NCBI GenBank assembly: GCA_000433535.1
Contig: FR892670.1
Span: 1-21,147 of the forward strand
Length of the DNA: 21,147 bases
Reading direction: 5' to 3'
Origin: Dorea sp. CAG:317
GTDB taxonomy: Bacteria > Bacillota > Clostridia > Lachnospirales > Lachnospiraceae
Part shown: positions 20,450 to 21,147 of the stretch, piece after piece
How the letters are laid out: each line of letters starts with the position of its first letter
How positions within the stretch are numbered: the stretch's first letter is position 1
Program-made: the position numbers and the translations under genes
Notes under the pieces: model-generated
Seen by the model: only the letters and a program-made list of their open reading frames with translations
Told to the model about the DNA's origin: nothing
Databases searched by the model: none

Positions 20450-21147
20450 TTACAATGTTTCAATAAATTTCATGAAGGCGTTTCTTCCTTCTTCTGTGCA
20501 TTTATATACGCCTGCGTCTTCCAATACGTGGGTGAAGACGATGCCGACTTCTTCTTTCAGGATATCCATGACATTTTCTTTTGTGATGGAATCGTATTTT
20601 GGAAGGAATCCGTCTACCCAGTCTGCGTGTTTTACGATGTCTTCGTTGCTTCTGATGTCTTTGCCTTCTACGATGTAGCAAGCCAGAAGCTCCAGTTCGT
20701 TTTTCAGTCTTGCAGGAAGAACCGCAAGTCCCATGACTTCGATGAGTCCGATGTTTTCTTTTTTGATGTTATGGTACTGTGCGTGTGGGTGGTACAAGCC
20801 CAGTGGGTGTTCTTCGGTTGTGATGTTATTTCTGAGAGTCAGGTCGAGCTCGTAGATGTCGCCTACTTTTCTTGCGATTGGTGTAATCGTGTTGTGCGGC
20901 TCACCATCTGTCTCTGCGAAGATAAATGCATCTTCGTCGGTGTAGCTTCTCCAGTTCTTAAGAACATGATCGGCAAGGTCAATAAGGCGCTGTTCGTCTT
21001 TGTGTCTGATTCTCAGCACGGATAATGGCCATTTTACGATTCCGGCTTCTACATCTTCGTATCCCGGGATGGTTACTTCCTTCTCAATCGGTGCTTTTGC
21101 CATGGCAAATGTATAATGACCTCCCTGGAAATGGTCGTGGCTTAAAA
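20450..21147 (-). CDS. galT: UDP-glucose--hexose-1-phosphate uridylyltransferase, class II, C-terminal part (right edge)
   Basis: The frame stays open to the right edge: codons before the internal Met at 21103 read LSHDHFQGGHYTFAM, a conserved class II GalT stretch, so the start lies outside the window. Further family blocks are HPLGLYHPHAQYHNIKKENIG, IEVMGLAVLPARL and the C-terminal FTHVLEDAGVYK. GalT moves UMP between UDP-glucose and galactose-1-phosphate in the Leloir pathway, in the cytoplasm. About 232 residues are visible of an expected 490-500. It is convergent with the hydrogenase gene and shares its terminator hairpin. Confidence 0.92.
   Translation of the reverse strand, partial: LSHDHFQGGHYTFAMAKAPIEKEVTIPGYEDVEAGIVKWPLSVLRIRHKDEQRLIDLADHVLKNWRSYTDEDAFIFAETDGEPHNTITPIARKVGDIYELDLTLRNNITTEEHPLGLYHPHAQYHNIKKENIGLIEVMGLAVLPARLKNELELLACYIVEGKDIRSNEDIVKHADWVDGFLPKYDSITKENVMDILKEEVGIVFTHVLEDAGVYKCTEEGRNAFMKFIETL

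Overview
The window reads as a chromosomal segment of a low-GC, anaerobic, gut-type Firmicute, most likely a Lachnospiraceae member. Reasons: purine-rich ribosome binding sites, tRNAs without an encoded CCA, a class II galT, families common in gut Clostridia (DUF1847, DUF3793, the FeoB-associated Cys-rich peptide) and an [FeFe]-hydrogenase with group B-like motifs. The assignment is inference from gene content; no marker gene such as 16S is present.

Region 1 (1-10301) looks like an accessory segment. It starts at the 3' part of a tRNA-Leu(UAA). A direct copy of the last 21 bases of that tRNA lies at 10281-10301, followed by its own terminator. Between the copies are an ABC exporter gene with a Cys-motif membrane protein (270-2798), a truncated MazE-like antitoxin remnant (2915-2995), and a tightly packed seven-gene operon (3164-10198). 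By eye the operon is AT-richer than the feo region. Its first four genes have the order and sizes of E. coli yehZYXW (betaine-type ABC importer: lipoprotein, long permease, ATPase, short permease). They are followed by an MFS transporter, a DUF169 protein and an MtaA/CmuA/URO-D-type methyltransferase with an intact H-x-C...C zinc site. The operon looks like uptake plus cobamide-linked methyl transfer of an unknown methylated compound. It has no corrinoid protein or activator of its own, and I consider it the most interesting part of the window.

Region 2 (10302-11100) is a junction zone: a tRNA-type terminator, a possible 31-residue holin-like toxin gene with its own hairpins, a 151-base structured segment bounded by 9-base inverted repeats, and the C-terminal remnant of an Rpn/PD-(D/E)XK nuclease-type gene.

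Region 3 (11118-18630) is mostly housekeeping or iron related: a DUF1847 metal-binding protein, a membrane-anchored XRE regulator, a DtxR/MntR-family repressor divergent from feoA-feoA-feoB, a Cys-rich FeoB-associated peptide, DUF3793, a hemerythrin, a membrane-anchored SGNH hydrolase and xanthine phosphoribosyltransferase. Two related dyads, one over the feoA -35 box and one just before feoB, are candidate operators for the divergent repressor.

Region 4 (18692-21147) has a strong terminator, tRNA-Ser(CGA) on the minus strand, a ferredoxin-domain [FeFe]-hydrogenase, a 20-base perfect hairpin acting as a shared terminator, and the 3' part of a convergent galT that runs off the right edge.
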